DNA of 64,000 nucleotides from Devosia sp. FKR38 (GCF_005222805.1 NZ_STGC01000002.1:62001-126000); one strand, 5' to 3'; counted from the first letter of the stretch, positions 27,314 to 36,500 are shown. The notes: generated by a model not told the origin, from the letters alone. Translations and numbers: made by a program.

Positions 27314-27901
27314 TCAGGATTTGGCCAGCAGATTGCGCAGCTTCTGCAGCGCCGTCGCCTGGTCTTCGCGATAGGCGATGGTGCCCTGGAACTCGCCCTT
27401 GGCGTCGAGCAGGAACACCGAGGCGGTGTGGTCCATGGTGTAGTCGGCGCCGTCGAGCGGCACCTTCTGGTAGTATATGCCCCAGGCCTTGGCGATCTTG
27501 GCGATCTCCTCGGGCGTGCCGGTGACACCGGTGATGCGGTCGCTGACCCAGCTGACATAGTCACCCAGGATCTGGGGCGTATCGCGCTCCGGATCGATGC
27601 TGACGAAATAGGCGCGCAGGTCCTGCCCGTCCGCTCCCAGGGTCTCAAACCAGCTGGCCATTTCGGCCATGGTGGTCGGGCAGACCTCCGGGCAATGGGT
27701 GAAGCCGAAGAACAGCGCCGAGGGATGGCCAGCGAACATGGTCTGGTCGACGGGCTTGCCGGTCTGGTCGATCAGGCTATAGACGCCCTTGCCAAAGCCG
27801 GCCTGGTCAGGCTGGCGCAGCAGCATTGCCCCGGTGATGGCCGTCAGCCCCAGGGCGGCAACCGCGCCCCAGAGCCAGATGCGGATGGACTTCAGCGCCA
27901 T
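27314..27901 (-). CDS. SCO1/SenC-family copper chaperone
   Basis: 195 residues. One N-terminal membrane anchor (IWLWGAVAALGLTAITGAML) precedes a thioredoxin-fold domain with the copper-binding FTHCPEVCPTTM (CxxxC, about residues 70-74) and the third ligand in YTMDHTASVFL. SCO proteins deliver copper to cytochrome oxidase CuA or reduce its cysteines, in the periplasm. The start overlaps the stop of the PCuAC gene by one base, linking two known partners of CuA maturation. Confidence 0.93.
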   Translation of the reverse strand: MALKSIRIWLWGAVAALGLTAITGAMLLRQPDQAGFGKGVYSLIDQTGKPVDQTMFAGHPSALFFGFTHCPEVCPTTMAEMASWFETLGADGQDLRAYFVSIDPERDTPQILGDYVSWVSDRITGVTGTPEEIAKIAKAWGIYYQKVPLDGADYTMDHTASVFLLDAKGEFQGTIAYREDQATALQKLRNLLAKS

Positions 27902-28812
27902 CAGATCAGGTCCTCATTGACCATGACCGTGCCGTCGAAGCTGGAGAACTTGGCGAGCAGGGCTGGATCAAGCTTGGCTTCGGCCTCGGCAAGAGCGGTG
28001 GCCAGTGCTGCAGCATCAGCCGCGGGGACGCCGATGGCCTCCAGATTGGCGGCATCCTTGAGGCCGTCGCCGGCGCACAGATGCACGGCCCAGCCATGGG
28101 CGGTCTTGCGCAGCAGCGCGCGGCCACCGGCCTCGCCCTGGGCCCAGCCGGCAATGGCGTATTCGCCCGAGATCACCACCGGCTCGACGCCGAGCGGGGC
28201 TTCGGGGGTTTCAAAGGTGCCCTTGAGCAGGCCAGTGATGGCCTCGAGATCGTCAGCGGGCTGGGCGGCCATGGCGTCGTGGTTCATCGCGCCATGGTTC
28301 ATGGCATCGTGGCCGGCGGCGTCATGCTTCATGGCATCGTGGTTCATGGCAGCGCCGTCGGCGGCTACGCCCTGTACGGCCAGTTCAACGTCGACAGTGC
28401 CCGCCTTTTCAAACACCAGCGTCACCGGCACGGTCTCGCCTTCGACAAAGGCCTGCTTGAGGCCCATGAACATCAGGTGGAAGCCACCGGGGGCCAGCTC
28501 GACCGTCTGGCCGGCCGGGACTTCGAGGCCATCGGACAGTTGGCGCATCTTCATGACTTCGCCTTCCATGGCCATCTCATGGATCTGCACCTCGGCGGCG
28601 GCCGGCGAGGTCGCCGAGACCAGGCGGTCGGCCTCGGCGCCGGTGTTTTCGATGGCGAGGAAGCCGCCGGCCACCGGAGCATTGGGCAGGGTGGCGCGGG
28701 CGAAGGGATGCGCCAGGTTCAGCGATCCGAGATGGACAACGCCGTCATGGGCAAAGGCAGGGGCGACAAACAGCAGGCTGGCCGCAAGCGCGGCGCGAAA
28801 CAGAGTGATCAC
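27901..28812 (-). CDS. PCuAC copper chaperone fused to a second copper-uptake-associated domain
   Basis: 303 residues from a GTG (28812) with GGAG six bases upstream; no ATG fits. The signal peptide FRAALAASLLFVAPAFA precedes a PCuAC domain (about 25-140) with ligands in VQIHEMAMEG and GGFHLMFMGL. Then comes a His/Met repeat linker of MNHDAM type (about 157-182), and a C-terminal domain of about 115 residues (AITGLLKGTFETPEAPLGVE, HGWAVHLCAGDGL) that resembles copper-uptake-associated proteins. It would hand periplasmic copper to SCO, encoded next. Confidence 0.85.
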   Translation of the reverse strand: MITLFRAALAASLLFVAPAFAHDGVVHLGSLNLAHPFARATLPNAPVAGGFLAIENTGAEADRLVSATSPAAAEVQIHEMAMEGEVMKMRQLSDGLEVPAGQTVELAPGGFHLMFMGLKQAFVEGETVPVTLVFEKAGTVDVELAVQGVAADGAAMNHDAMKHDAAGHDAMNHGAMNHDAMAAQPADDLEAITGLLKGTFETPEAPLGVEPVVISGEYAIAGWAQGEAGGRALLRKTAHGWAVHLCAGDGLKDAANLEAIGVPAADAAALATALAEAEAKLDPALLAKFSSFDGTVMVNEDLI

Positions 28813-28861
28813 GATGATCTCCGACAATGGGCAAGAAAGGGACGAGCCGAGGCTCAGGCGG

Positions 28862-29245
28862 TCAGGCCCGGGGCGGCGGTCCGCGCGGTCCGCCCGGTGG
28901 GGCGGCGGCGCTGGGCAGCATGGCAGGCCCGCGCCAGGGGAGCGCGGCCAGAACCAGCGGCGTCCGCGTGTCGAGCACAAAGGCATTGAGGCCCGGCGAA
29001 ACGGCCACGGGCTTGCCAATGCCCGCCGCGGGGCACTTGGCGAGGTTGACGTCGCCGTCCTGGTCGCCGGTGCCGGTCTGGCTGCACAGGGCCCAGCCGG
29101 GTTCAGTGGTGCTATAGCCGACCGCTTCAAAGGCCAGCTGGCTGGCCCGGGCCTGGTGCATGGGTGACAGCACGGTAAGCAGATAGAGCGCGAGCACGGC
29201 CAGGGCCGTGCCGATCTGTCTGGCTATGCTGTCACGCGTTGTCAT
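28862..29245 (-). CDS. Secreted DUF2946-like protein of the copper module
   Basis: 127 residues from ATG 29245. An N-terminal hydrophobic segment (TALAVLALYLLTVLSPMHQA) looks like a signal anchor. Two cysteines (WALCSQ, LAKCPAAG) and a Pro-rich C-terminus follow. Small Cys/His proteins of the DUF2946 type are often encoded beside copper genes; the match here is by context and general pattern. It ends 50 bases before the PCuAC fusion gene. Confidence 0.65.
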   Translation of the reverse strand: MTTRDSIARQIGTALAVLALYLLTVLSPMHQARASQLAFEAVGYSTTEPGWALCSQTGTGDQDGDVNLAKCPAAGIGKPVAVSPGLNAFVLDTRTPLVLAALPWRGPAMLPSAAAPPGGPRGPPPRA

Positions 29246-29311
29246 GGCGCATTGATAGTCTGGCTTGCGGGTGGGGGAAAGGGCCGGATTGTCGCAATTG
29301 GCGGCAGGCAC

Positions 29312-30223
29312 CTAGGCCGAGGGCACATAGGTATCGGCACACAGGACGATGAAGCTCTTGATGGCGGCCGACAGCGGCGTCGACTTGCGGCGCGCCACCA
29401 GCAGTTGGCGCAGCGCCCAGGGCTCGGCCAGCGGCGCGCAGACCAGGTCCGTCCCGGCCAGCAGATGCAGGCTTGTGGACCGCAGGAAGCCGATACCGAA
29501 GCCGGCTTCCACCATGCGCACCAGCGCCGGGAAGCTCTCGACCCGCAGGGTTTCGACCAGATGCTTGTCGGCGGCGCGCGCCGCATCGCCCAACAGGCGA
29601 TCGAGCGAGCCGGCATGGTGGATACCGACGATGGCGTGATCGAGCACGGTGGCGAAGGCGATTTCCTTGCGCGGCTCGATGCTGGCAGCCAGGGGATGGT
29701 CTGGCGGCGCCAGCACCCAGACCCGGTCGTCCTCGAAGGGGCGGATTTCGAAGCGGCTGAAATCGTAATTGTCCGAGACGATGGCGACGTCGGCCCGGCC
29801 CTCGTCGAGCGCCAGCAGCGCCTTGGCCGCGCCCATCTCCTGGATGTCGAGATCAATGCCGGCGTGTTTTTGGGCATAGCGGGCCAAGAGTTCGGGCAGG
29901 CGCCCGGTCAGGGCCGAGCTGGTGCAGGCCACGCGCAGGGCGCCGCGCTGGCCGCTGCCGAAATCGGCCATTACCACATCGAGATCGGCAATGGCGCGCA
30001 ACACCGTGCGGCAGCCTTCGGCATAGGCCTGTCCGGCCGTGGTCAGCTTGACGCCATGGGCCGAGCGATCAAACAGCACCACGCCCAGCCGACTTTCCAG
30101 GTCCGACACGCGGCGGCTGACCGCGGACGAGGCGATGCCCTCGCGCTCGGCGGCGCGACCGATCGAGCCGGTTTCGGCCAAGAGCAGGATGAGGCGCGCG
30201 GTTACGCTGTCGAACGGTGTCAT
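29312..30223 (-). CDS. LysR-family transcriptional regulator
   Basis: 303 residues from ATG 30223. The winged HTH is at residues about 5-64 (GSIGRAAEREGIASSAVSRR), followed by a two-lobe substrate-binding domain (LRVACTSSALTGRLPELLAR, FGIGFLRSTSLHLLAG). It follows the TauE/SafE permease gene by 32 bases in the same direction, so the two may be cotranscribed. The effector is unknown; the permease is the obvious candidate target. Confidence 0.92.
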   Translation of the reverse strand: MTPFDSVTARLILLLAETGSIGRAAEREGIASSAVSRRVSDLESRLGVVLFDRSAHGVKLTTAGQAYAEGCRTVLRAIADLDVVMADFGSGQRGALRVACTSSALTGRLPELLARYAQKHAGIDLDIQEMGAAKALLALDEGRADVAIVSDNYDFSRFEIRPFEDDRVWVLAPPDHPLAASIEPRKEIAFATVLDHAIVGIHHAGSLDRLLGDAARAADKHLVETLRVESFPALVRMVEAGFGIGFLRSTSLHLLAGTDLVCAPLAEPWALRQLLVARRKSTPLSAAIKSFIVLCADTYVPSA

Positions 30224-30255
30224 GCAGTCTCCTGATGGCACCATACTGATCACGC

Positions 30256-30993
30256 TCAAATCAGCAAGGATATGCCACGCGCCAGATAGAAGATGCCGAT
30301 GGCGGTGACAAGCCAGCGCGTGAGCGCGCGGAAGTGCACATCGGTCAGGCGCTGCAGCAACCAGTAACCGGCGCTGGTTCCGGCAATGGCGAAAGGTGCG
30401 GCCAGTGCAACGGCGGCCCATTCGAAGGGCGTCAGCACCATGGTGGCCTGCCAGTAGAACACCACCTTGGCCGCATGGGAGAGCACTTGCGTGGCCGCCT
30501 TGGTGGCAATGACCTTGCGACGGTCCATCTGGGTGCGAATGAAGAAGATGTCGACCGTTGGTCCAGAGACGCCAATCGCCAGGTTGAGCCCGCCCCCCAA
30601 CAGGCCGCAGACAAAGGCGTGGAGCGGCTTGCTTGCGTCGAGCTCCAGCCAGTGCCTGGGGATCCACACCAATATGGGCATCAGGCCCACGGCAATACAC
30701 ACCGTCGCCAAGTCCGGCGTGTAGCGGATGATGAACAGGATGATGGCCGCGGTCAGCAGGCCCAGGCAGATCATGCCCAGAATGCGCCAGTCGATATAGG
30801 CCCGCGAAAAGAAGGCGCGCGAGCCATTGGCGACGATCTGGATGGCGCCCTGCACGGCAATGGCCGTGCCCACCGGCAGGATGGTCAGCAACACGGCCAG
30901 CAGCACCAGCCCGCCCGCCATGCCGAAAATGCCCGACAGCATGGAGGTGAAGAACACCGCCAGCACCAGCGCCACGCCGACCCACACAGCCAA
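30256..30993 (-). CDS. TauE/SafE-family membrane permease
   Basis: 245 residues, about eight membrane segments. It includes LSGIFGMAGGLVLLAVLLTI and CGLLGGGLNLAIGVSGPTVD, the two repeat motifs of the sulfite/organosulfonate exporter family. The reading frame starts at TTG (30993) with AGGAG eight bases upstream; no ATG suits. The substrate, perhaps a sulfur-containing anion, is not determinable. Confidence 0.87.
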   Translation of the reverse strand: MAVWVGVALVLAVFFTSMLSGIFGMAGGLVLLAVLLTILPVGTAIAVQGAIQIVANGSRAFFSRAYIDWRILGMICLGLLTAAIILFIIRYTPDLATVCIAVGLMPILVWIPRHWLELDASKPLHAFVCGLLGGGLNLAIGVSGPTVDIFFIRTQMDRRKVIATKAATQVLSHAAKVVFYWQATMVLTPFEWAAVALAAPFAIAGTSAGYWLLQRLTDVHFRALTRWLVTAIGIFYLARGISLLI

Positions 30994-31095
30994 TCACACC
31001 ACTCCTTGTTGCGGAGCAGTCATGAACCCCTGGGCCGGTCGGCGCCACCATCAATCCGGCAAGACGGGGTGCCGGATATGACGACGGTGTGACAG

Positions 31096-32400
31096 CTAGT
31101 GGGAGAGGCCGGGGAAATAGTCGCCGGCGGTGGGCGCGAGCAGCTCGGGGATGTCGCTGAGCTTGACGGTGAGCAGGTCCCCGCCGCAGGCCGAGATCAC
31201 ATGCGGCAGCATCTCGATCGAAAAGATCACCTGCTCCTCGGGCGCAAAGCGCATCACCAGATTGCCGGCGACCAGATCATCGATGCCGCATTCGCTTTCG
31301 AACGTCGCGTCCGTATCGTGCACGCGATTGGCAATAACATAGTCAACCAGCGGCTGGCCGGCGCTCCAGTAGTAGTCTTCCGGCGCCTCGGCGGCAGCGG
31401 CCTGGTCGATCTCGGTGGTGTTCTCAAAGTCAGTGGTCCGCGACACCGCCGTCCAGTCCTTGAACACCTTGGCCATCGGGAAGGTCTTGCCGGTGCGCAC
31501 GTCCAGACTGTAGCTGTCGCTGTGATTGTTGGGGTGGGCGCCGCCGCAGAAGGTGCTGCCCGACTGCACCCAGCTCATCACGTTTGGCGACAAATAGGAC
31601 ACGATGATCTGTTCGCTGTCATAATCGCCCAGCGTGCCCGGCCCGAGGCCAAGGCTATACTGGTTGGCGCCAAAGCCGGCATAGATCTGGGACAGACAGT
31701 CGAAGGCGTAGAAATTGACCTCGGCATGGCGGCGCGCCAAGGCCTGGTTGGCCAGGTCGGGCGAACTGCCGTCGGCCAGGGCGACAATGCGCGGAAAGGC
31801 GAACTTGCTGCGCGGGTCGGTCACATAGTGAAAGCTCGAACCCTCGATGGCCTCGTCGGCGCTGGCCGTGAGCGGCACGTCCATCTTGGCGAAATCATAG
31901 GGCGCACTCTCGGCGTTAAAGCTCGTCGGCCCGGCATAGGTCAGCATGATCGCGCTGTCGTAGAGCCCATAGGCGCTGATCTCGGTGCCCTCGGGCAGGG
32001 TGCGCTGACCGATGCGCTCCAGCACGATATCGAGCGTCTTGCCGGCCTTGCCCTCGGCCTGCCAGGTACCGGTGATCGTCGCGCCATCGGCGCTGGCCTC
32101 GATCTGCCAATGGGCGCCTACCGGCGGGTCGGTCACCACGCCATCCTCGTTCTGGATGCAGGTGGTCTCGCTGCAGGGCGCTTCCTCGGCCAGAAGGCCT
32201 GGCGTGTCGGTGCCCGTGAGCGGAATATCGGCGCCCTTGTTGATGTAGCTGTAGCGGCCAGCCATGGCGCCCTCGCCGGGAGCGGTCAGTTCGGCGATGA
32301 TATCGAGTTTGCCCAGCGTGCCCTTGTAGGTGATGGCGTCGACTGCCAGGGCCGGCGACACCAGCGACAGGCTCATCAGGGCAAGGGCTGCAAGGCGCAT
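31096..32400 (-). CDS. Secreted protein of unknown function with CGGAHP motif
   Basis: 434 residues. The signal peptide RLAALALMSLSLVSPALAVD is clear. The first 130 residues after it look like a beta-rich glycine-poor domain with two cysteines; the remainder includes STFCGGAHPNNHSDSYSLDV, similar to the GGAH motif in DUF3298/DUF4163-type domains that accompany peptidoglycan or anti-sigma proteins. No catalytic site can be named. It is monocistronic, ahead of the palindromic repeat at 32429. Confidence 0.8.
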   Translation of the reverse strand: MRLAALALMSLSLVSPALAVDAITYKGTLGKLDIIAELTAPGEGAMAGRYSYINKGADIPLTGTDTPGLLAEEAPCSETTCIQNEDGVVTDPPVGAHWQIEASADGATITGTWQAEGKAGKTLDIVLERIGQRTLPEGTEISAYGLYDSAIMLTYAGPTSFNAESAPYDFAKMDVPLTASADEAIEGSSFHYVTDPRSKFAFPRIVALADGSSPDLANQALARRHAEVNFYAFDCLSQIYAGFGANQYSLGLGPGTLGDYDSEQIIVSYLSPNVMSWVQSGSTFCGGAHPNNHSDSYSLDVRTGKTFPMAKVFKDWTAVSRTTDFENTTEIDQAAAAEAPEDYYWSAGQPLVDYVIANRVHDTDATFESECGIDDLVAGNLVMRFAPEEQVIFSIEMLPHVISACGGDLLTVKLSDIPELLAPTAGDYFPGLSH

Positions 32401-32428
32401 CTCGAAATCTCCCGGTTTACACCTGACT

Positions 32429-32534
32429 AGAGCATTTCACCGCTTCGCTGAATCGGTGAAACGGCTCTAGAGTCTTGTTTGGTCACGTTTCCGAACCGCA
32501 AAAGTGGCGTCCACTTTTGCTGGAAACGCTCTAG
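32429..32534. repeat. Intergenic palindromic mosaic repeat, copy 1
   Basis: A mosaic of nested inverted repeats bounded by CTCTAG: GTTTCC (32487-32492) with GGAAAC (32522-32527), enclosing GCAAAAGTGG (32498-32507) and CCACTTTTGC (32511-32520) with a 3-base loop. The left half adds another stem (AGAGCATTTCACCG/CGGTGAAACGGCTCT). The right part (about 62 bases) recurs at 56226-56294. It lies in the gap between an unknown secreted-protein gene and the ABC exporter. Confidence 0.8.
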
Positions 32535-32594
32535 CATGGCCCGCGTCCGTCTGCGAGACGGTTTGCGGGCCCTGCCGGTGCGGTTCGGATGATA

Positions 32595-34493
32595 TCAGGT
32601 CGAGGATGCCCGCGCATTGGCCTGAGCCACCAGCTCGTCGGGAATATCGTCGAAGCTGGCGTAGTTCATGTTGTAGAGCTTGGCATAGAGCCCGCCCTGA
32701 GCCATCAGCTCGTCGTGGTTGCCGGTCTCGATCATCTCGCCATTCTGCAGCACGATGATGCGGTCAGCGCCGCGGATGGTGGCGAGGCGATGGGCGATCA
32801 CGAGGCCCGTGCGGCCCTCAAGCAGGATGAGCAGGGCCTTCTGGATCTGCCGCTCGGTGTAGCTGTCGATATTGGCCGTGGCCTCGTCGAGCACAAGGAT
32901 CTTGGCATCGGCCACCAATGCGCGGGCGAAGCTGAGCAGCTGCCGCTGACCGATGGACAGGTTGGAGCCGCGCTGCTCGAGAATGGTGTCATAGCCCTGC
33001 GGCAGGCGGCTGATGAAGTCATGCGCCCCCACGGCCTTGGCCGCAGCAATCACGCCCTCGCGCGTCGCCGAGGTCTTGTTGTAGCGGATATTGTCGAACA
33101 CCGAGCCGGTGAAGAGGAAAGCCTCCTGCAGCACCATGGCGACCTGTTCGCCCAGGGACTCCTGCGTCACGTCGCGCACGTCATGCCCGCCTACCAGGAC
33201 GGCGCCGGACTGCACCTCATAGAAGCGGTGCACCAGGGCCATGGCGCTGGTCTTGCCCGAGCCGGTGGGGCCGACGAGCGCGACGGTCTCGCCCGGCTTG
33301 ACCTTGAAGCTGACATTGCGCAGCACCGGCCGGTCCGGATCATAGGCGAAATTGACATTGCGGAACTCGACCGAGCCATCCATGTCGCGCGTCAGCGTGA
33401 TGGCATTGGGCTTGTCGGTGATCGAGGTGGGGATATCGAGCACCTCGGTGATGCGCCGCCCCGAGGTCATGGCCCGCTGCATGATGGAATACTGCATGGT
33501 CAGCGAGCGGATGGGGTCAAAGAAGCGCTGGATGTAGAACAGGAACGCGACGATGACGCCGATCTCGAGGCTGCCATTGAGCACCAGCGAGCCGCCCACC
33601 ACCACGACGATCGCCATAGCAATGCCGGTGAGGCTATCGACGATGGGCACCATGACCTGGGCATAGCGCGAGCCGGTCAGCTGGGTGCGCAGATTGGCAT
33701 AGGCCTTGTCGTCAAACAGGTCGAAATTGACCTTCTGGCGATCCAGGTTCTGCACGGTGCGCACACCATTGATGCCCTCGGCCATGGCGCCATTGGTGAT
33801 CGAATTGGTTTCATGCGCCGCCCAGAAGGCGCGCTTGGCCGGCGGCAGCCAGAAGATGCGCACGACAAACAGGATCGGCATGGTGGAGAGGGTCAACAGG
33901 CCCAGGCGGAAATCGAGCGTCAGCAGCACCACCACGATGCCGACCAGCAGCACCAGATCGCCCACCGAGATCACCGAGGTTTCCAGAAACTCCTGCATGG
34001 AATTGACGTCGCCCTGCAGCCGGCTCATCAGCCGGCCCACTTCGGTCTTGTCCATGAAGCTGAGCGAGACACGCTGCAGCTGGGCGAACATGGCGCGGCG
34101 CATGTCGAACAGCACATGCTCGGCCACCTTGCCCACTTCAGTCTCCTGCACGAAGGAGGCGCCGAAATTGAGCAGGACCGCCAGGGCAAAGGCGCCGATG
34201 GCCCAGAGCATGTTGGTCAGGTTGCCACCCTCTGTCATGCCGCTGTCGATGGCGCGGCCGATGATCAGCGGAATGGCCAGCTGGGTGGCGGTAAACACCA
34301 GCACCGCCGCCACCGATAGGTAGATCTTTAGCCGATAGGGGCGCACAAAGGCCCAGATGCGGCGCACCGTCTTGGGATCATAGGCCTTGCCGAAGATTTC
34401 CTCTTCAATGCGGTGGCTGCCCACGCTGGCGCGCGGCGGCCGCTGGCCAGGGAATGCGGCGGTGTCGCGATCTTCGTCTTCAATCACGCTCAT
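32595..34493 (-). CDS. ABC exporter half, ATPase plus permease (catalytic-site subunit)
   Basis: 632 residues: N-terminal six-helix membrane domain (about 50-340), C-terminal ATPase with Walker A GPTGSGKTS, signature-like NLSIGQRQLLSFARAL (LSIGQ, not LSGGQ) and Walker B LVLDEATANID with the catalytic glutamate. Its start overlaps the stop of the other half by four bases (ATGA), indicating a heterodimer of TM287/288 or LmrCD type. The substrate is probably a hydrophobic compound or lipid; unknown. Confidence 0.93.
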   Translation of the reverse strand: MSVIEDEDRDTAAFPGQRPPRASVGSHRIEEEIFGKAYDPKTVRRIWAFVRPYRLKIYLSVAAVLVFTATQLAIPLIIGRAIDSGMTEGGNLTNMLWAIGAFALAVLLNFGASFVQETEVGKVAEHVLFDMRRAMFAQLQRVSLSFMDKTEVGRLMSRLQGDVNSMQEFLETSVISVGDLVLLVGIVVVLLTLDFRLGLLTLSTMPILFVVRIFWLPPAKRAFWAAHETNSITNGAMAEGINGVRTVQNLDRQKVNFDLFDDKAYANLRTQLTGSRYAQVMVPIVDSLTGIAMAIVVVVGGSLVLNGSLEIGVIVAFLFYIQRFFDPIRSLTMQYSIMQRAMTSGRRITEVLDIPTSITDKPNAITLTRDMDGSVEFRNVNFAYDPDRPVLRNVSFKVKPGETVALVGPTGSGKTSAMALVHRFYEVQSGAVLVGGHDVRDVTQESLGEQVAMVLQEAFLFTGSVFDNIRYNKTSATREGVIAAAKAVGAHDFISRLPQGYDTILEQRGSNLSIGQRQLLSFARALVADAKILVLDEATANIDSYTERQIQKALLILLEGRTGLVIAHRLATIRGADRIIVLQNGEMIETGNHDELMAQGGLYAKLYNMNYASFDDIPDELVAQANARASST

Positions 34494-36346
34494 TGGGCGG
34501 CACTCCCGATGTCGATATCCTCGCTGGGGCGGGTCTGCAGGTCATAGAGCGCGCGATAGCGTCCGCGCCGCGCCAGCAGCTCTTCATGGCTGCCCTGTTC
34601 GACGATCTTGCCGTCTTCGAGGAACAGAATGGTATCGGCATGCAGCAGCGAGCTCAGCCGGTGCGAGATCACCAGTGTGACCCGATCCTTGGCATAGCGG
34701 CGAATGGCGCTGCGGATGCGGTGCTCGGTGCCGGCGTCGATAGCGGCCGTGGAATCGTCAAAGACCATCACGGCGGGCTTGAGCACGAGGCTGCGCGCAA
34801 TCGAGAGGCGCTGGCGCTGGCCGCCCGAGAGCGAGACGCCGCGTTCGCCCACCACGGTGTCATAACCGGCAGGCAGGCCCATGATGTAATTGTGCAGCTG
34901 GGCGCTTTCGGCGGCCTTTTCGATCTTGGTCTCCTTGGACCAGGGATCGCCATAGGCGATGTTGTTCTCGATGGTGGTGGTGAAGAGGAAACTGTCCTGC
35001 TGCACCACGGCGACGGCGCGGCGCAGCGACTGCAGCGTCACCTTGCTCACATCCTGCCCGTCGATGGTGATGCGGCCGGCGTCGATGTCGTAGAAGCGCG
35101 GAATGAGATGGGCTAGCGTCGACTTGCCGGCGCCGGGGGCGCCGACGATGCCGATGGTCTGGCCGGCCTGGGCCTCAAAGCTCACGCCGTCAAGCGTGGG
35201 ATGGGTGGCGCCGGGATAGGTGAAATGCACATCCTCAAAGCGCAGTGTGCCCTTGGTCACCACCAGCTCGGCGGCGCCGGGGGCGTCGTCGATGGCCAGC
35301 GGCTCGTCGAAGAAGGCGAACAGGCGATCGCCACAGATGGAAGCGCGGGCGAAGGAATTGACCATCAGCCCGAGTTGGCGCACCGGCATCTGCAGAATGG
35401 TCATGAAGGTGAGAAAGCTGGCCAGCGTGCCCACGCTCATCTCGCCGGCAATGACCTTGGTGCCACCGAACCACAGCACCAGGCCCATGGCGATGAAGAA
35501 GGAAAGCGTCATGGCGCTGGTGTTGCGCACGCGGATGTCGACGCGATCGTGCGAGAGGGCCAGCGCCTCGCGCGAGGCGGTATCGAACTTGTCGAGCTCG
35601 AACTTCTGGCCGGAGAAGGCGCGAACCACGCGAATGCCGCCCAGGTTCTCCTCCATCACCCGGGTGAGGGCGGAGAGCTTTTGCTGCAGCACGATCCAGG
35701 TGGCGCGCAGGGTCAGTTGCGCCACCGAGGAGCGCCAGGCGACGAAGGGCACAAAGCTCAGCGCCAAGAGGCCCAGCAGGATATCGGTGGTCAGCAGCAT
35801 ATAGGCGCCGACCCCGATCAGCACCGACAGCAGCACGACGCGGATCAGGCCGGTGGCAAAGAACATGCGCACGCCGTCCAGATCGAGCAGGCCCACGGTG
35901 ATCAGGTCGCCGGTGTGGATCTTGTCGTGGTAGGAATAGGAGAGCTTTTGCACCTTGTCGTAAAAGGCCAGCCGGAGCTCGTAGCCGACATGGTGGCCGA
36001 CGCTCTCCGAATAATAGTTCTGCACCAGGGTGAAGAAGCCGCGCGCCACCGACACGACCAGCAGCGTCATGGCGCTCCAGAACAGCGCCTGTTCTGCCCC
36101 CGGGGCGCCGACGGCCAGAATGCCCTGGGCCTGATCGACCGCATGGCCCAGGAGCCGCGGAATGAGCAGCTGCAGCACCGAGGCGACGATGGTGGCAAGA
36201 ATGGCCGCCGAAGCCTGCCAGGGGTGACGCAGCGAAAAGATGGCAATCCGCACCAGGGCACGTTGGCCCTTGCCCGCATGGGCAGCAGCCAGATGTGCAC
36301 CTGCATCGCCGCGCGAACGGTCGCGGCCAGCCGTGTGGGGGGTCAA
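34490..36346 (-). CDS. ABC exporter half, ATPase plus permease (degenerate-site subunit)
   Basis: 618 residues if the TTG at 36346 is used; a GTG about 31 codons inside is an alternative, and neither has a strong ribosome-binding site. The ATPase has Walker A GAPGAGKST and the canonical LSGGQRQRLSIAR, but Walker B VMVFDDSTAAID has Asp where the catalytic Glu should be. With the partner's LSIGQ this makes one degenerate and one competent site, as in heterodimeric exporters. Upstream promoter candidate at 36433-36462. Confidence 0.9.
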   Translation of the reverse strand: MTPHTAGRDRSRGDAGAHLAAAHAGKGQRALVRIAIFSLRHPWQASAAILATIVASVLQLLIPRLLGHAVDQAQGILAVGAPGAEQALFWSAMTLLVVSVARGFFTLVQNYYSESVGHHVGYELRLAFYDKVQKLSYSYHDKIHTGDLITVGLLDLDGVRMFFATGLIRVVLLSVLIGVGAYMLLTTDILLGLLALSFVPFVAWRSSVAQLTLRATWIVLQQKLSALTRVMEENLGGIRVVRAFSGQKFELDKFDTASREALALSHDRVDIRVRNTSAMTLSFFIAMGLVLWFGGTKVIAGEMSVGTLASFLTFMTILQMPVRQLGLMVNSFARASICGDRLFAFFDEPLAIDDAPGAAELVVTKGTLRFEDVHFTYPGATHPTLDGVSFEAQAGQTIGIVGAPGAGKSTLAHLIPRFYDIDAGRITIDGQDVSKVTLQSLRRAVAVVQQDSFLFTTTIENNIAYGDPWSKETKIEKAAESAQLHNYIMGLPAGYDTVVGERGVSLSGGQRQRLSIARSLVLKPAVMVFDDSTAAIDAGTEHRIRSAIRRYAKDRVTLVISHRLSSLLHADTILFLEDGKIVEQGSHEELLARRGRYRALYDLQTRPSEDIDIGSAAQ

Positions 36347-36432
36347 GGCAGTATCCAGACGTCAAAAAATGTGGGGTCCGACCTGGCCGTGCGGCAGGCG
36401 TCACAGCGGTTCGGACAAATCAGCAGTGTGCT

Positions 36433-36462
36433 TATAAAATGCCCATTCGCCCTACCATTCAA
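36433..36462 (-). promoter_or_regulatory. Promoter candidate for the ABC exporter pair
   Basis: On the minus strand TTGAAT (36457-36462) and TTTATA (36433-36438) are separated by 18 bases, a plausible sigma-70 promoter about 90 bases before the TTG start. It lies just beyond the DUF1624 gene stop at 36501. Confidence 0.4.
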
Positions 36463-36500
36463 GACCGATTCTGAGCAAAAAACGCAAGTTTGCGGGCCGC

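Noticed and set aside
28268..28350. Short tandem repeats suggesting a CRISPR or satellite
   Set aside because: They encode the MNHDAM-type linker in frame in the PCuAC fusion; there are no spacers.
27224..29167. 647-codon plus-strand open frame over the copper module
   Set aside because: Antisense to SCO, PCuAC and DUF2946-like genes that carry recognisable motifs.
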